From Colocasia esculenta (Eukaryota > Streptophyta > Magnoliopsida > Alismatales > Araceae), in NCBI GenBank assembly GCA_014218235.1, contig CM024759.1:11610712-11674711 (forward strand): a stretch of DNA of 64,000 nucleotides. Reading direction: 5' to 3'. A program made the position numbers and the translations under genes. A model generated the notes under the pieces. It was not told the origin of the DNA and ran no database searches. It saw nothing but the letters and a program-made list of their open reading frames with translations. Positions 22,041 through 31,717 of the stretch are shown here, in pieces; the stretch's first letter is position 1, and every line of letters begins with the position of its first letter.

Positions 22041-24038
22041 CGGTTATTTGCCAGACTATAAAACACGTGTTAAATTTATACCTGATGATAAAAAGGGGGT
22101 TAGTTAAGATCAACATAGAAAGTACGGACCATAAATCATGATCAAATTCAATAAGGGATTCTGAATCTGCTTCCTAGAACTCAACCAGATAGGAACAGAA
22201 TTGTTAAAAGAAACAACTTCTATGGAAGTCCTAAACATGATAGGATTTCTGCTAGGAGTTTAGGAAAAACTACAAACTTGGAAATTTCACCATCAAAAGA
22301 CTTCGATATTACCCCAAATTCGTGTCCTATCGAGAGAGAGAGTTCTTTAAAGATTTCCTACTCCAATTGGAACGAGAATCCTCCAGACACAGAAGGGATC
22401 AAGCTAAAACCGCAACTCCACTTTCCAGTTACAATAGGACTCCTAACAATCCTAATCTATAAATACTCGTCATAAGCCCTTGGGGGCGAGTTACCAACTT
22501 GGTAGAGGACTTGCGGAAAGCTAACTAGAGCACTAGAGAAGGAGTAGATCGCCCAACCAGAGCCTTCTTCCCCAGACCCCATTCTGCTTTGTTTTCTTAG
22601 AGACTTTTCTTAGGAACGTCCAAAGGTAGGGAATCTCTCAAGCACAAATCTAATCTCGTTCATAGATAGTCCATGAAATCAGTAACCAAAGCCCATATTT
22701 TTCCCAGATTTCACCCATCAAGTTGTGAGATTTTTTTTGTTCAAGTTCTATTACTTCATGTACCCGTTATCTCTTGTTGCTCTTGTTCTCCAAGTGATCC
22801 TTGCCAAAATCTTTGATTTCTTTTGAGTATGTCTTGTTAGGAATTGTGTTAGCTTTGTCTTAAATTGGTTTTGAAATTCTTTGTGCTTTTACATTGAGAT
22901 TTAAGTACTCCTTTAAGCCCTAAAACCCCGAGTTTCTGAACCATCATGCCTTCAAACCGTGTTGAGTCTATCGTTAAGTTCTTGTAAATACTGTAACACA
23001 ATATCAAGTGATATTAAGGATTAAACCATGTTAAATTCTCTATCCAAGAGAGACTTGTGCACGATCTTATTTCATCGTCTCTTGAATTCTTCTTCACATA
23101 CACACACCAAAAAGAAAAGAAATTCAACTTTCTGCTAGTATCGACTGTGTGCTGTGCAACAGATACTATCACTAGTATTAATCGTCATTTTACGTGTATA
23201 ACCTATAGTTCTCATCTATTCAAAGTTCTCTTTACACTCTCATCTATTTCTTCTTACTCATATTTATTCTTGGTACTCTATAAGCTATTGATTGATTGTC
23301 TAAAGATAATAAACATGATCAATGTCTAGCAATATTATAAGGGACCCAGTTTGGTCCTGGGAGGTGCATCCGAAAGTACTAGTGCCTTCGAGAGTTTATT
23401 GACCAAAGTGTTTTTGACATTACACTCAAGTGTTATCTATCTCAACTATCTACTGACAATCAAAGTGCTATACCATACTTGATTCACTGTGCCATGTGCT
23501 ATCATGAATTATGTTGTGCTATTCGTTCTATAATCATTTTGTTCTTGTGATATAACTGAAACACGTGCTATATAGACCATGCTATTGGTATTGTTACTCT
23601 CTCGACATTACTTGACTTTCTCTATCATTAGTTTCTTTGCTCTTTAATGTAATTAATCACTTAAAGCATGTCTATTTTACGAGATATTAAGTCCTACCGA
23701 ACATTATCGCTCACCCTATGTATTTTTGATATGATCTCAGGTGAGTTTGATGATGAGGACCACACTCAAGAGGATGGGGATGAGCAGGACCAAGAGTGAC
23801 CCGATTGTCGTCCCATTTGATTTAGAGTTAGCATAAGTTAATTGTTTTTATGATGAAGTTCTCTCGGCCCATAGTTATGTCTCTAGTTTAGTAAATGTAA
23901 TGGACATATTCGAGGGGATAATGAAATACATATGGTTTTGTGTTATTCAAATTGTGTAGTGATTTGATGGTTATATCGCTCTATACTCGCACTATATTAA
24001 CTACCTCACATCTCAGTATTCCACGTCGGGATGTGACA

Positions 24039-24299
24039 GTAGTGGCGACATGGCCGCCTATGAGGGCAGCAGCTGGTTGAAGCAACAACAACAGTGTAGG
24101 TGGGCCAAGCGACGATCGTGGGGAGAGAAAGTAACAGCAGCAATGGAGGCCGTGTGGTGGTCGGTGACTCTAAAAGCACGAGCGTGTGGATGGATTGGCC
24201 GCGCAGAGCGGCGATCGAGGGTAAAAACTTGTTTTACTTTTGGCGAGGGTAAAAACTCTCCTGAATCCGGGTGTTGGGGCTGGGAAAAGCACCATTAGA
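24039..24299. other. GC-rich flank of the gypsy element
   Basis: About 260 bases between the gypsy LTR and the LINE-like tail. The frame 24050-24298 has no recognisable domain and its composition is that of the surrounding DNA. Confidence 0.35.
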
Positions 24300-24329
24300 A
24301 AATCAAATAATTAGCAAAACAGACACATC

Positions 24330-24700
24330 ATATCAAGCAGTGGCCAAATTGGAAGGTGCAACACATCAACACGAAGCAAAACATGGCTACAGACTGGTTA
24401 GCTAAACAGGCTATGAGTTCCAAGCTTAGAATGTCTTGGACCACGGTGATCCCTCAAGAGCTCTCTATGTATGTTGTGTATACTGCAGGACAAGTCAAAA
24501 GCTTCTTTATACAGTGAGAGGAAACCACCGTAGGTACTTTTGTGCAGGTTTGTTTTTGGGGATGGTAGTTCTAGTGTTGTTGGCAGGTAGTAGTATTTGT
24601 TTCTCTGTCTAGGTGGTTTGTTTGCTAGTCATAATAGTTTGTGTTTGGAACAGTAAATATAGATATATCCCAACAACAACAACAACCGAAAAAAGAGTGC
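24330..24700 (+). mobile_element. 3' tail of a LINE (RNase H-like C-terminus)
   Basis: The frame ending at TGA 24515-24517 resembles the C-terminus of the RNase H domain of plant LINEs: H-I-x(4)-N-x-A-x-DWLAK, at about 24366-24413. After it comes about 180 bases of untranslated sequence ending in a run of CAA units (24672-24687), as LINE tails do. The rest of the element is absent, in line with 5' truncation during insertion. The match is short, so this is a moderate call. Confidence 0.5.
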
Positions 24701-24825
24701 GTGGGTGCCTATATATGTATTGCCTATGATGTTGATCAAATTAATGACCAGTAATTACCTCAAAAGCTTATGTTTTACCCTCACGAAATAGTGTCAAGAA
24801 ACATGCGTACACTCAATCACATCAC

Positions 24826-24826
24826 T

Positions 24827-24859
<33 letters not shown>

Positions 24860-24860
24860 A
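24826..24860. repeat. GA microsatellite
   Basis: An interrupted (GA)n run. Confidence 0.9.
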
Positions 24861-26195
24861 GTCTATAATAATGGGTGAATGGGACATTCACACTCCCCCA
24901 TTTCCGACCGCCCATATCTAATCACTTCATATCCACGTTTCTTAGCCCCAACACGAATCTATATATGTATAATATATATATATTTGTACACATTTATGAG
25001 GATATATGTATTAATTATGTTTGTATATTAGTATGATGTGTATATGATTACATATATTTTGTATATATATGTATGAGTGTGCAAATTTATATGTATGATT
25101 ACATAGATCATAAACAGATCATATAAGTAAATATATATTGAATACATATTTGTTTCTTGACTTTTTCTTATTTATTCTAACTTTTTATGATTTTTCTGAA
25201 AATTTCTCTGATTCTCCCTCATTACTCCCCAAAAATCAATTTTTTAAATATGTTTGATCCAGGATTGGTTAGATTTCATTTAGATTGGTCGATCCAATTC
25301 CTTTTTCCTTGCTTTGTTTTACTAGAAGGAACATGTGGTTGAACTAAACAATCATTTAGATAAAACTTGTGCATGTTGTTTCGACTGCAGTGTCTTCTTC
25401 TAACGATCATATAGTCGACTTCTAATTTTACTCAATTAACATACTTCTAAAAGACATTTTATAAATCCCTCATGCAAGTATTTAGTTCTTGTTAGCTATA
25501 CAAATAATTTAAATCTCTTGCTTTGACCGATAGTTGAGACTTGAAGACTAAAGAATAATATGATTGCAACTAGAAGATGTCTAGTCAATTAACAACATTC
25601 GCATGGAGTAATGCTTATTCTACACTAATTGTCAAGGTGGCAAATAAATTTTCATATGATCGGCCTACATGAGAATGACATACATGAAAACAACACATTT
25701 TTAGATAACAAGACATTTTTACATGTTGTCTCATGCTTTGCTACTTGCATATCAGGTAACCATGTAGACATTCACTTATTAATATTTAAACACTTGCTTC
25801 TTCGTATGAACCAATTTTTGTCATTGTTTCTGGAGTTCTACAACTATCTCTTGGATGTTGTTACAAGCTCTATAAAGACCAACAAGAAACATTGTGGGAG
25901 GGTGTTCTGAATGCTTGGGTGGGGGGGGTCTCACTATGTGCACACATTGAGAGAGAAGAGGGAAATCATTCTTTTATTGCCATATTATATTGAAATGCCA
26001 ATTTCATCTTATTCTTACACTTTATAATTTCTGATATTCCTACCATGTTGGGTAATATACTGAATAAATTATCTTGATTTACCCATCTTTTATTAATATA
26101 TTTTTCTTGTAAAATATGATGATAGGTTTTGTTCGGAACGTGTGCGGAAATCAATCTGGTTGCGTTCATCTTTTGAGTCTCTTTGTTCAGGTAAG
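24861..26195. other. AT-rich intergenic DNA
   Basis: Includes a TATATA-rich part at 24960-25140 and otherwise unique-looking AT-rich DNA. I see no supported gene. The frame 25629-25910 has no known domain. A run of G occurs at 25921-25928. Confidence 0.4.
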
Positions 26196-26484
26196 ATCCA
26201 ATGAGCTTAGGTGGTGGCTCATCTTTAGTTAATCCAGAGAGCCTAGGTAGTGGTTCATCTTTCGTTAATCCAGTGAGCTTGGGTGGTGGCTCAACTTTTA
26301 TATTATGGGATGTGTGAATGTATTTTTTGCATAATGTGTGGATGTTTGAATATATTTTTATGGCAAGATGTGTGGACACGTGAATATATTTTTTACAGGA
26401 TGTGTGAATGTATTTTAATGTAGGATATAAGCATTGGATGAAACATATGGATGTGAGAATAAGTAGACTTTTTTTTTGGCCCAT
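25966..26484 (-). CDS. Hypothetical 172-residue ORF with repeats (doubtful gene)
   Basis: An uninterrupted frame on the minus strand, with ATG at 26482-26484. Its middle contains three 12-residue repeats around the motif KDEPPPKL, encoded by the 36-bp tandem repeat at 26196-26300. A second repeated segment before it contains KKYIH twice. No domain is recognised and the flanks are AT-rich. The frame stays open partly because the tandem unit is a multiple of three. It may be chance, or a remnant of a gene in the neighbouring CACTA element. Confidence 0.2.
   Translation of the reverse strand: MGQKKSLLILTSICFIQCLYPTLKYIHTSCKKYIHVSTHLAIKIYSNIHTLCKKYIHTSHNIKVEPPPKLTGLTKDEPLPRLSGLTKDEPPPKLIGSYLNKETQKMNATRLISAHVPNKTYHHILQEKYINKRWVNQDNLFSILPNMVGISEIIKCKNKMKLAFQYNMAIKE
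26196..26300. repeat. 36-bp tandem repeat, three units
   Basis: Three adjacent units beginning ATCCA and containing GGTGGTGGCTCA, with a few differences between units. Confidence 0.8.
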
Positions 26485-26578
26485 TCAAGACTTTTGTTAC
26501 GATATATGTTCTTGTTGTCTTTTGATAGTAATGCCATATATTGGGCATACAGTCTTGAATTGTCTAAATTGGACAGGT

Positions 26579-26848
26579 TATGGATATTTGATCATCTTAT
26601 GTTCTTTATTATATGCATTTTGAGATTGTCTTAAAATTTTGACAGTAACTCCTCACTCTTCTCCAATATACCTGCTAATTTTAACCGCTCTTCTTATCAC
26701 TTGTATTCTATGCAAATGATTTTTTGAGCATAGTTAAAATTATTAAATAATAGTGGTATATTGGAGAAGTGTGTGGAGATGCTGTCGAAAGTTTATGAAA
26801 ATCTCAAAACACATATAATAAAGAACATCAAATGATCAAATATCCATA
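26579..26848. mobile_element. Foldback MITE (270 bp hairpin)
   Basis: The left arm (from TATGGATATTTGATCA at 26579) and the right arm (ending at 26848) are imperfect inverted copies over roughly 120 bases each. Matching inner blocks include CTTCTCCAATATACC at 26658-26672 and its complement at 26757-26771. The transcript would form one long imperfect hairpin. The family is not identified; the possible target duplication is TA. Confidence 0.65.
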
Positions 26849-26872
26849 GATGGGAAAGATTTCATGTAGGTA

Positions 26873-26882
26873 CCCCCCCCCT
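26873..26882. repeat. Poly-C run
   Basis: Nine or ten consecutive C in AT-rich DNA. Confidence 0.8.
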
Positions 26883-27077
26883 TCTTCACAGGAATGTGTG
26901 AATATAGATAGTTGCGAAAATATGGATTTTCTCCCAGTACATGAGAGATGCTTCCAAAATGTTCTTTGAATTATATGTTCATACATAATTATGTCATTGT
27001 ATAAATAGGTTTGTACATATGATGTGGGTTTATTCATATCTGATATATTTTTTTACTTCTTAATTCTAGATTATTTT

Positions 27078-29110
27078 GAAATGGTTGGAGTCAATAAGAG
27101 TTGGATGAAAGTTACAAATCATTTGGATTCTAAGTATAAGAAATGAGTCGAAGAACTATTGAACTTTTCTTTTCATGAAGACAGGAGGAGTTTCAGGCAT
27201 GGAGATAATGAGTAATTGATACAATGTCCATACAAAAATTGTCGTAATAGATTGAAGTTCACTTGGTATGAAGTGAAAGCTCATTTGATATGTGACGAGA
27301 TATGGCTTCATTATTCAAATTGAGTGTGCCATGGAGAGGAACCCACTGGGCATATCCTCAGAGAAGATCAATGAGCAAGAACAACATATGGTTGTTAATA
27401 ATATAGTACATATTTTACATAAGCTGTGAGATGCTCAAATGGATGTTCTATGATGAAAATGAACCAAATGCAAAGGCGAAGGAATTTTATAAACTATTAG
27501 ATGATGTGAAAACACATTTGTATCCCAGTTGCCAGAAAGTGAGTAGATTGACATTTCTTTTAAACCTGCTACACATTAAGACAATGAATCATGTGACATG
27601 CAACTGTATGGGCATGTTCCTTGATCTTTTGCATGAAATATTACCAAAAGGATCCTATGTCCTTGAATCATGGTATGAAGAAGGTAGTTAGAGATTTAGG
27701 GTTAAGCCATCTGAAGTTAGATTCATGTGAGAATGATTGTCTATTATTTTGGAAGAATATAAAAATAAAGATGAATGTTCGCAATGTCACACACCAAGAT
27801 ATAAAGAAAGAGTCAATTATACAAATGAATCTTCTATACGTAAACGAGTACCTAATAAAGTCTTGCATTATTTTCCTCTAAAAGACAGAGTGCAAAGAAT
27901 GTTGATATCTTCTATGGTAGCTAAATAGATGACATGACATAAAGATGGTCAGACTTTGCAAGAAAATGGGGAGATGTGGCATTCTATTGATTCTAATGCA
28001 TGGACAAATTATGATAATGTCTATCCAAATTTTTCTATTGAAGTTCGTAATGTGAGACTCAGTTTGGCAAGTGATGGGTTTAATTCATTTGCAAACATAT
28101 GTAGAAGGTACAGTACATGGCATGTGGTGATAGTTGTCTACAACTTACCGTCGTGGACATATATGAAGCAAACATATACCATGAAGTCCTTACTCATTCA
28201 TGGTCCTAAAGATCTCGAAAATGACATCGATGTGTACTTACAACCATTCATAGATGAGTTGAAGGATTTATAGTATAATGATATGCAAACATATGATGTG
28301 GCAAAGAAACACAACTTCACCATGCGAGCTGCTTTCCTCTAGACGCTCAATAACTTCCCTACATATGCTAATCTGTCAGGGTGGAGCACCAAAGGAACAT
28401 ATGCGTGTTCGACATGTAATTACGGTACACATTCAAAAGGACTTAAAATTTGTCAAAATTTTTGTTATCTCGGGTACTGTCATTTTTTGCTAGTACATCA
28501 TAGATGGAGGAAAAGCACATATTATAAGAATAGATTTGATGACAGAGTCAAAAGCTGGAAAAGCTCCAGAAATTTTGAATGGTCATGAACTATGGGAACA
28601 ACAACAACAGAAGGTGTCAATTACAAGATTTGGGAAGACATTTAAGAAAGCTATTGAAAAACTGAAAGGATGAAAAAAAAAACATAGTATTTTTTGCAGA
28701 GAGTTACCATATTGGTAGAATCTACTTCCCCGTCATAATTTAGATGTGATGCATATCAAAAAAATATATGTGACAATCTATTAGGTACTTTAAATCTCCT
28801 TGGATCTGGTTATAGTAATGACACAATTAAGACACGAATGGACTTAGAAGATTGAGGGATACGTCCGCAACTTCATGTGCCGAAAGATTAAAAAGAAAAA
28901 TCACCTACAGTGATTTTTACATTGAACAGAACACAAAGGGGTGCGTGCGTGCGTGCGTGTGATATGTTCAAAATTTTGAAGATGAATATATTTTCATTTT
29001 ATTCTCTATCTATCACGATACCAAACATGACTCCAAAGATTTGGATGATCTGTCGATTGAAAGAGATAAAACGGTGTACGCCTAACAATGCTAATTCTAA
29101 CCTAAGATGG
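27078..29110 (+). pseudogene. CACTA (En/Spm) transposase TNP2-like gene, broken
   Basis: The N-terminal transposase-associated domain (about 27078-27325, with SWM near the start and a cysteine pair, CPYKNC) is followed by a Transposase_21 (TNP2) region from about 27430 to 28650. Conserved segments of the latter include LASDGFN (28065-28085), YNLPSWTYMKQ (28139-28171), a GPKDLENDIDVYLQP segment (28203-28247) and SGWSTKG (28377-28397). A remnant of the later part follows at 28765-28935. Frames change several times and stops occur near 27147, 27213, 27687, 27926, 28271 and 28340. Compared with the second copy at 48927, about 640 bases are missing at about 28935 and a GTGC microsatellite stands there. 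It would have cut and pasted CACTA elements. Confidence 0.85.
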
Positions 29111-29423
29111 ATTGTCTCACAAGCACCAAGGAGCGGAGGTTCTTATTACTAAGAAAAAAAGAGATTATCTTCAGAGGGATATAAACGTAAATTTTCGTTT
29201 ACTTTTCCAAACTAAATTTTACACATACTCCGACTCCTTCCAGGATTTTCTCCGGTTGTTCCGAAGTAAAAAAGCAAAATGCAGTTAAAGAGAAAAGGAA
29301 ATTAAATGTGTCATTACAATGATCAAAAGTTTCTAAAATTGTTAGAATTCGTTAAAGATTAGTAGTTTAATATATATTAGGACTTCAGGAATAGCAATTT
29401 CAGTTGAACCAGAAGTCTATCTC

Positions 29424-29426
<3 letters not shown>

Positions 29427-29497
<71 letters not shown>
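29427..29497. repeat. (CT)n microsatellite in the promoter of MADS copy 1
   Basis: About 71 bases of CT directly upstream of the TATA box; the second copy has about 45. CT/GA tracts near plant promoters can act as GAGA elements. Confidence 0.9.
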
Positions 29498-29502
<5 letters not shown>

Positions 29503-29503
29503 G

Positions 29504-29511
29504 TATATAAG
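29504..29511 (+). promoter_or_regulatory. TATA box of MADS copy 1
   Basis: TATATAAG lies 107 bases before the ATG and just after the CT tract. A start of transcription near 29535 would leave a 5' leader of about 75 bases. Confidence 0.6.
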
Positions 29512-29610
29512 GAGGAGGAGTCCCGGCCAGTTGCACCCCGCGCGCACACCACTTTAGGCTTTCTGAGTACGTACATAGTTCCTGTGGAGGGTAAGGTTAA
29601 AAGATAGAAG

Positions 29611-30162
29611 ATGGGCCGTCGCAAGATCCACATGGAGAAGATAGGCAATCTGCACGGCCGGCAGATCTGCTTCTCCAAGCGCCGGAAGGGCCTCTTCAGC
29701 AAGGCGACAGAGCTTTGCAACCAGGGCGGCGGCGAGGTGGCCATCGTCATCTTCTCTTCTGCTGGTAACCTGTACTGCTACGGATGGCCAAGCGTCGATT
29801 CGGTCGTCCGCCGCTACTTCAAACGACGTTTCGCGTCGGCTGCAGCAGACAGCGGCAGCAGGCAGTGGTGGGATGCGCCCGTGGAGGGCCTGGAGCTGCA
29901 CGAGCTGGAGGTGCTGCATGCAATGCTGGGGGAGTTGAAGGAGAAGGCAGAGAAGCGGGCAGCGCAGCTGCTGATAGAGGGCGGCGGGGACGATATGTCC
30001 ACGGGCAAGGCCTCCGAGGACCATCACCAGTCTTCATTGCCCGTTCGCCTTGTGCAGCGGCGGATCGAACAACAGGCGAGGGTCGACGACCCGCTCTCCG
30101 ATTCCAAACTCGCAAGATCCCCCTTGGACTCGGAGCGGATCTCTCTCTCTTCAGAAAGTTAG
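29611..30162 (+). CDS. Type I (M-alpha-like) MADS-box transcription factor, copy 1
   Basis: Intronless, 183 residues, GC-rich. The SRF-type MADS domain covers residues 1-60 and keeps the basic helix (RQICFSKRRKGLF at 17-29), the ELC turn (34-36) and the EVAIVIFSSAG beta segment (42-52). The stretch GWPSVDSVVRRYF at 58-70 matches the FGHPSVD-type block of M-alpha proteins (AGL61/AGL62-like). No K domain is present. The C-terminal half has a short helix with leucines at 95-125 and a serine-rich end. Such proteins bind DNA as dimers in the nucleus, typically in the female gametophyte or endosperm. The ATG is preceded by a TATA box and CT tract. A near-identical copy lies at 50367. Whether it is expressed cannot be told. 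Confidence 0.85.
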   Translation: MGRRKIHMEKIGNLHGRQICFSKRRKGLFSKATELCNQGGGEVAIVIFSSAGNLYCYGWPSVDSVVRRYFKRRFASAAADSGSRQWWDAPVEGLELHELEVLHAMLGELKEKAEKRAAQLLIEGGGDDMSTGKASEDHHQSSLPVRLVQRRIEQQARVDDPLSDSKLARSPLDSERISLSSES

Positions 30163-30282
30163 CGTCCCCGGTCCGTCCGTCCCGGCTGCTGTAGTCTTCT
30201 ACTTCTGCTCGGATTAGATCTCTTTTAATTCTTCTTCATCCCCCCTGCGCGATGTGGATTATTAAGGGGGTGCTATAGCTAG

Positions 30283-30285
<3 letters not shown>
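30163..30285 (+). other. 3' UTR of MADS copy 1
   Basis: Nearly identical to 50919-51041 behind copy 2, with a few changes near 30174 and 30186. It contains a CCCCCC/GGGGGG pair (30239-30271) that could form a weak stem. No AATAAA signal is visible before the AT run. Confidence 0.5.

Positions 30286-30314
<29 letters not shown>
30286..30314. repeat. AT microsatellite
   Basis: (AT)n at the right edge of the duplicated module. The downstream flanks of the two copies differ. Confidence 0.9.
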
Positions 30315-30315
<1 letters not shown>

Positions 30316-30323
<8 letters not shown>

Positions 30324-31717
30324 GACATATACACACTCTCGATGTTAATTTCCATGAGATTTTAGGTTGACACAGAACATGTATCTAAATATTAGTTTGA
30401 ACTTGTAATTTCAACGAAGGAAAACGGAAAGAAGAAAAAGAACAGCGCATGCAGTTCTACATTTGACGGCAACCTTATTCTATGAGGACCTTATAACTTA
30501 GTTTAAAACAAATCAAATATACTATCTAGCTTGTTTTGAATTTATAAAACTAATAATTTGTTTAATTTAGTTTTAAAATAAATTTTTTTAACATACCTAA
30601 TGTTATTTATAAACTGGCCTCAAATAATGGAATATTAAGACTGATAATGATAATATGTCTAATATTATTTCTTTTCTAATATAGGATCCTCTAGGCAATG
30701 ACAAAGACGAGGAGGATGAGGACACCCTTGACATTTCTTGATTTTTTATCAATTTTTAAAAAATAGATAATTTTAAAATATTATATTTAGACAATTTTAT
30801 TGTGAAATGTGATTGATCATGTTTTATTTGTTATTGTGAGAACGTAAGTTGTGCATTGTTTTTACGTTATATGAATATTTTTCTTTAAATAGGTATTTCT
30901 TGATTCTTAAAAAGATTATTATTAAATAAATAAATTGAGGATGGATTTTGCGACAGAATATCTCTATTTGTATCATTTATTTTAATTAAATAATTTGTCA
31001 TTTTTGGAAGATAATAAATTTATTTGCCGTCTCAAAACTCAAAACCGAATTTGGGATGCCTATTAATTTGTCACAGTTTTTTTTTATTTTTAAATAAATA
31101 TTTTTATAGGTTGTCATGAACCTTGGGATGGATTTATTTTCAACCCAAAATTTGGGACAGAATTTGAGATAGATTTATTTTGGGGTGAAATTTGGGATGA
31201 TTATATATTCTGCAGCAATTTTTTATTTTTAAATTTTACTTTCAATAAATAATTCCATAGATTGGGATGGAATTTGGTATTTGAGATGCCTATTAATTTT
31301 GCAACAATTTTTTAATATTTAACTTATTTTAAATAAATAATTCATGATAGAATTTGTAGAAGATCTATTTTTGTCTCAAAAATGTGGATGGATTTCAGAT
31401 CCATGAAAATCTTTTCATCAGCAATTTGCAAACCAAAAGCCATCCTAAATTTGTCGCAGGGCTTATCTGGGATAGATTTGGGATGGAATAAAGATAGATT
31501 TTGGTTGCTGGCATTGAGTAGTAGTCAGGTGACTCGTAGCTAATGGGTGCCCTAACTACGATACTAGTGGTTAGAGCTATTATGTTCCATAGTGAGCCTT
31601 GGGAGGATTTTTGGGGTCAATGGGTGTAAGCCCACCTAGCAGGAGCCTGATTTTAGTGTAGTGTGTGGTTGTATGTTATAGCTATCGGCCCTTACTAGTA
31701 GGTTGGTGTCAATGTGC
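30316..31717. other. AT-rich DNA with TTTGGGATGGATT repeats, possible CACTA subterminal region
   Basis: From about 30940 to 31500 a motif close to TTTGGGATGGATTTAT recurs many times in variants (GGGACAGAATTTG, GGGATGCCTATTAATTT), in the manner of CACTA subterminal repeats. CTGATTTTAGTGTAGTG at 31647-31663 could be the right CACTA terminus. If so, MADS copy 1 and the TNP2 pseudogene at 27078 lie inside one element. No matching left terminus was found, so this stays tentative. Confidence 0.4.

Larger units (their letters stand above)
15610..24038 (+). mobile_element. Tekay-like Ty3/gypsy retrotransposon with truncated 5' LTR
   Basis: A partial 5' LTR (15610-16792), primer site, gag-pol region in gypsy order (gag, protease, reverse transcriptase, RNase H, integrase, chromodomain-like tail) and a full 3.02-kb 3' LTR (21017-24038). 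The long LTRs and the chromodomain-like end suggest the Tekay/Del branch of chromoviruses. The coding part is full of stops and has lost part of the protease to reverse transcriptase region. The first 1.84 kb of the 5' LTR is missing, cut by the CACTA terminus at 15609. Confidence 0.85.
21017..24038 (+). repeat. 3' LTR of the gypsy element (3.02 kb)
   Basis: It starts TGTAACAACCTGGA and ends GGATGTGACA. The first kilobase is made of two tandem arrays (21090-22030). Its last 1.2 kb matches the partial 5' LTR. The solo LTR at 35193 is a related but more distant copy. Confidence 0.85.
28765..30315 (+). repeat. Duplicated CACTA-transposase/MADS module, copy 1
   Basis: From the TNP2 remnant through the MADS gene to the AT microsatellite, this segment matches 48927-51077 on the same strand. 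Similarity is moderate in the transposase part and near-complete over the MADS promoter, CDS and 3' UTR. It ends in both copies within an (AT)n run. Confidence 0.9.

Noticed and set aside
24050..24298. Small ORF of 82 residues after the gypsy LTR
   Set aside because: No recognisable domain or promoter; lies in GC-rich flanking DNA between two elements.
29400..29750. Minus-strand ORF with Arg-Glu repeats over the MADS promoter and its twin at 50192-50506
   Set aside because: It is the complement of the CT microsatellite plus the antisense of the MADS CDS; no independent support.
29554..30027. Long antisense and alternative-frame ORFs over the MADS genes (also 50169-50783, 29784-30194 and 50540-50950)
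   Set aside because: GC-rich coding DNA keeps other frames open. The sense frame at 29611 and 50367 has the MADS domain; the others have none.
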